Part shown: piece after piece, positions 63,021-64,000 of the stretch
Layout: every line of letters begins with the position of its first letter
Numbering within the stretch: the stretch's first letter is position 1
From: Brytella acorum
Lineage (GTDB): Bacteria; Pseudomonadota; Alphaproteobacteria; Acetobacterales; Acetobacteraceae
Reading direction: 5' to 3'
Assembly: GCF_029309905.1 (NCBI RefSeq)
Contig: NZ_JARBJP010000002.1
Coordinates: forward strand, 248,001 to 312,000
DNA: 64,000 nucleotides
Translations under genes and position numbers: made by a program
The notes under the pieces: generated by a model
Told to the model about the DNA's origin: nothing
The model's input: the letters and a program-made list of their open reading frames with translations, nothing else
The model's database searches: none

Positions 63021-64000
63021 TCAATCGGCGGGATGCCCCGGTGTGGGGTGCAGCCGGGCATTCAGCAGGATCAGCACGGCAATCGAAACGGCGGCACCTC
63101 CGACGATCACCATGAGCGGGATGGCCAGGCCCGTGCCAAGCACGGACGCCATCCTGTTCTGGATCAGGCCGTTGCTGGCCGCGATGAGATTGCCGCACTG
63201 ATACGCAAGGCCTGGGAATGTCGCGCGGACGGATGCTGGCGAAAGTTCGCTCAGATAGGCCGGCACCACGCCCCACGCGCCCTGAATGCAGAACTGGATG
63301 CCGAATGCGCCCACGGCGAGCCATATGGCGCTGTGCGGGAGCGTCCACAGGGGCAGCAGAGGCAGGGTCAGGATGGCGGCGATGGCGATGGCGTATTGTC
63401 GTCCGATCTTTTGCGAAAGTGCGCCGAAGAACAGGCCCCCGACCATGGCCGCGATATTGTAGAACACGACGATCGCGGTGATGGCTGTCGGATGCAGTCC
63501 GCGCTCGAGTCCGAGGAACAGCTTGGGATACAGATCCTGCGAGCCATGGCTGAGGAACGTAAAGGCGGCCATCAGCGCGATGGCGAACACGCAGAGCATG
63601 GGGTTGCCGCTGACGACCGCCCACAGGCCCGGCTCGGACGTATGGGCGCCCTGGGTCTGTCCGGCGGCTTTGCGCGCCAGCCATTCGGGGCTCTCCGGCA
63701 CACGGACCCAGATGTATAAGGCGACGATGATCGCCCCGGCTCCCATGAGGTAAAGTCCCTTCCAGCCGACGAAAGGCAGGAGGAGAAACAGCAGCGACGA
63801 CAACAGGTAACCTGCCGGATAGCCCGATTGCAGAAGACCGGAGGCCCAGCCGCGCCATGAGGGCGGGATGCTCTCCATGATGAGCGACGTGCCGACGCCC
63901 CATTCACCGCCAAGCGCGATGCCGAACAGCGCCCGCAGCGTCAGGAAGACGAAAAGTGTTGGCGCGAAGGCTGAGGCGGCCTCAATGAGCGAGAAGATGA
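63021..64000 (-). CDS. MFS transporter of the SHS (lactate/sialate:H+) type, N-terminal part missing
   Basis: Partial gene running off the right edge; about 326 residues are visible, probably helices IV to XII. The RALFGIALGGEWGVGTSLIMES motif is typical of the SHS and aromatic-acid symporter groups, and RVPESPEWLARK follows the sixth helix. The frame is open through 64000 without a stop, so the start lies outside the window. An internal ATG at 63878 is not the start. The natural substrate is a monocarboxylate or similar acid by family, but unproven. Confidence 0.82.
   Translation of the reverse strand, partial: IFSLIEAASAFAPTLFVFLTLRALFGIALGGEWGVGTSLIMESIPPSWRGWASGLLQSGYPAGYLLSSLLFLLLPFVGWKGLYLMGAGAIIVALYIWVRVPESPEWLARKAAGQTQGAHTSEPGLWAVVSGNPMLCVFAIALMAAFTFLSHGSQDLYPKLFLGLERGLHPTAITAIVVFYNIAAMVGGLFFGALSQKIGRQYAIAIAAILTLPLLPLWTLPHSAIWLAVGAFGIQFCIQGAWGVVPAYLSELSPASVRATFPGLAYQCGNLIAASNGLIQNRMASVLGTGLAIPLMVIVGGAAVSIAVLILLNARLHPTPGHPAD

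Noticed and set aside
1-64000. tRNA, rRNA, CRISPR array, insertion sequence or prophage
   Set aside because: Reading both strands, I found no tRNA T-arm pattern in a suitable context, no spaced repeats, no transposase or integrase and no terminal inverted repeats.

Overview
The window looks like ordinary chromosome from an acetic acid bacterium (Acetobacteraceae, Alphaproteobacteria). The evidence is the high GC content, the alphaproteobacterial operon plsC / miaB-phoH-ybeY-corC, CarD, an SMC of about 1500 residues, PmtA-type phospholipid methylation, and a haem o synthase gene without a complete aa3 cytochrome oxidase locus. These are family-level inferences; no 16S gene or other direct marker is present. 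I found no insertion sequence, prophage, CRISPR array, tRNA or rRNA.

Layout. 1-3.2 kb: murI (cut by the window edge), pyrE, a small gene on the other strand behind a Fur-box-like site, then sixA, chorismate mutase and a PP2A-like phosphatase in overlapping minus-strand order. 3.2-14.9 kb: a minus-strand cell-cycle and RNA-maintenance block with smc, two tandem DsbA-like genes, corC/tlyC, ybeY, phoH, miaB and plsC. 15-21.4 kb: tamA-tamB on the plus strand, for outer-membrane assembly. 21.4-25.9 kb: a TPR glycosyltransferase, a single-domain response regulator, an SDR, carD and a bestrophin-family channel. 26-30.9 kb: glutathione-dependent formaldehyde oxidation (class III ADH and S-formylglutathione hydrolase with an SDR between), then two secreted lipoprotein hydrolases (RNase T2 and an alpha/beta hydrolase). 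31-33.5 kb: a MarR / isochorismatase-like / MFS module. 33.9-40.4 kb: yjbQ, trpS, an S10 carboxypeptidase and a large TonB-dependent receptor. 40.6-46.5 kb: uvrB, aldose epimerase, greB, gshB, a small membrane protein and a PE methyltransferase. 46.6-48.8 kb: a tight three-gene operon of a degenerate cytochrome oxidase subunit I homologue, ctaB and a 35-residue CoxF-like peptide. 48.9-55.5 kb: a Tim44-like protein, PmbA, an M16 peptidase, threonine synthase, a yellow/MRJP-like beta-propeller and a small unknown. 55.7-64 kb: a second TPR glycosyltransferase, glnD, mutS and an SHS-type MFS transporter cut by the right edge.

The most interesting element is the operon at 46.6-48.8 kb. Its first product aligns along its length with haem-copper oxidase subunit I and keeps the two histidines that bind low-spin haem. 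It has lost the high-spin haem histidine, most copper B ligands and the cross-linked tyrosine. Together with ctaB, the CoxF-like peptide and the nearby M16 peptidase and thrC genes, it looks like the remains of a collapsed aa3 oxidase locus in which subunit I was kept for another job.

Other points worth following: a Fur-box-like promoter on an unknown 79-residue gene, the DsbA duplication, an isochorismatase homologue with glycine in place of the nucleophilic cysteine, a bacterial yellow/MRJP protein, and repeated AT-rich motifs upstream of the second TPR glycosyltransferase.
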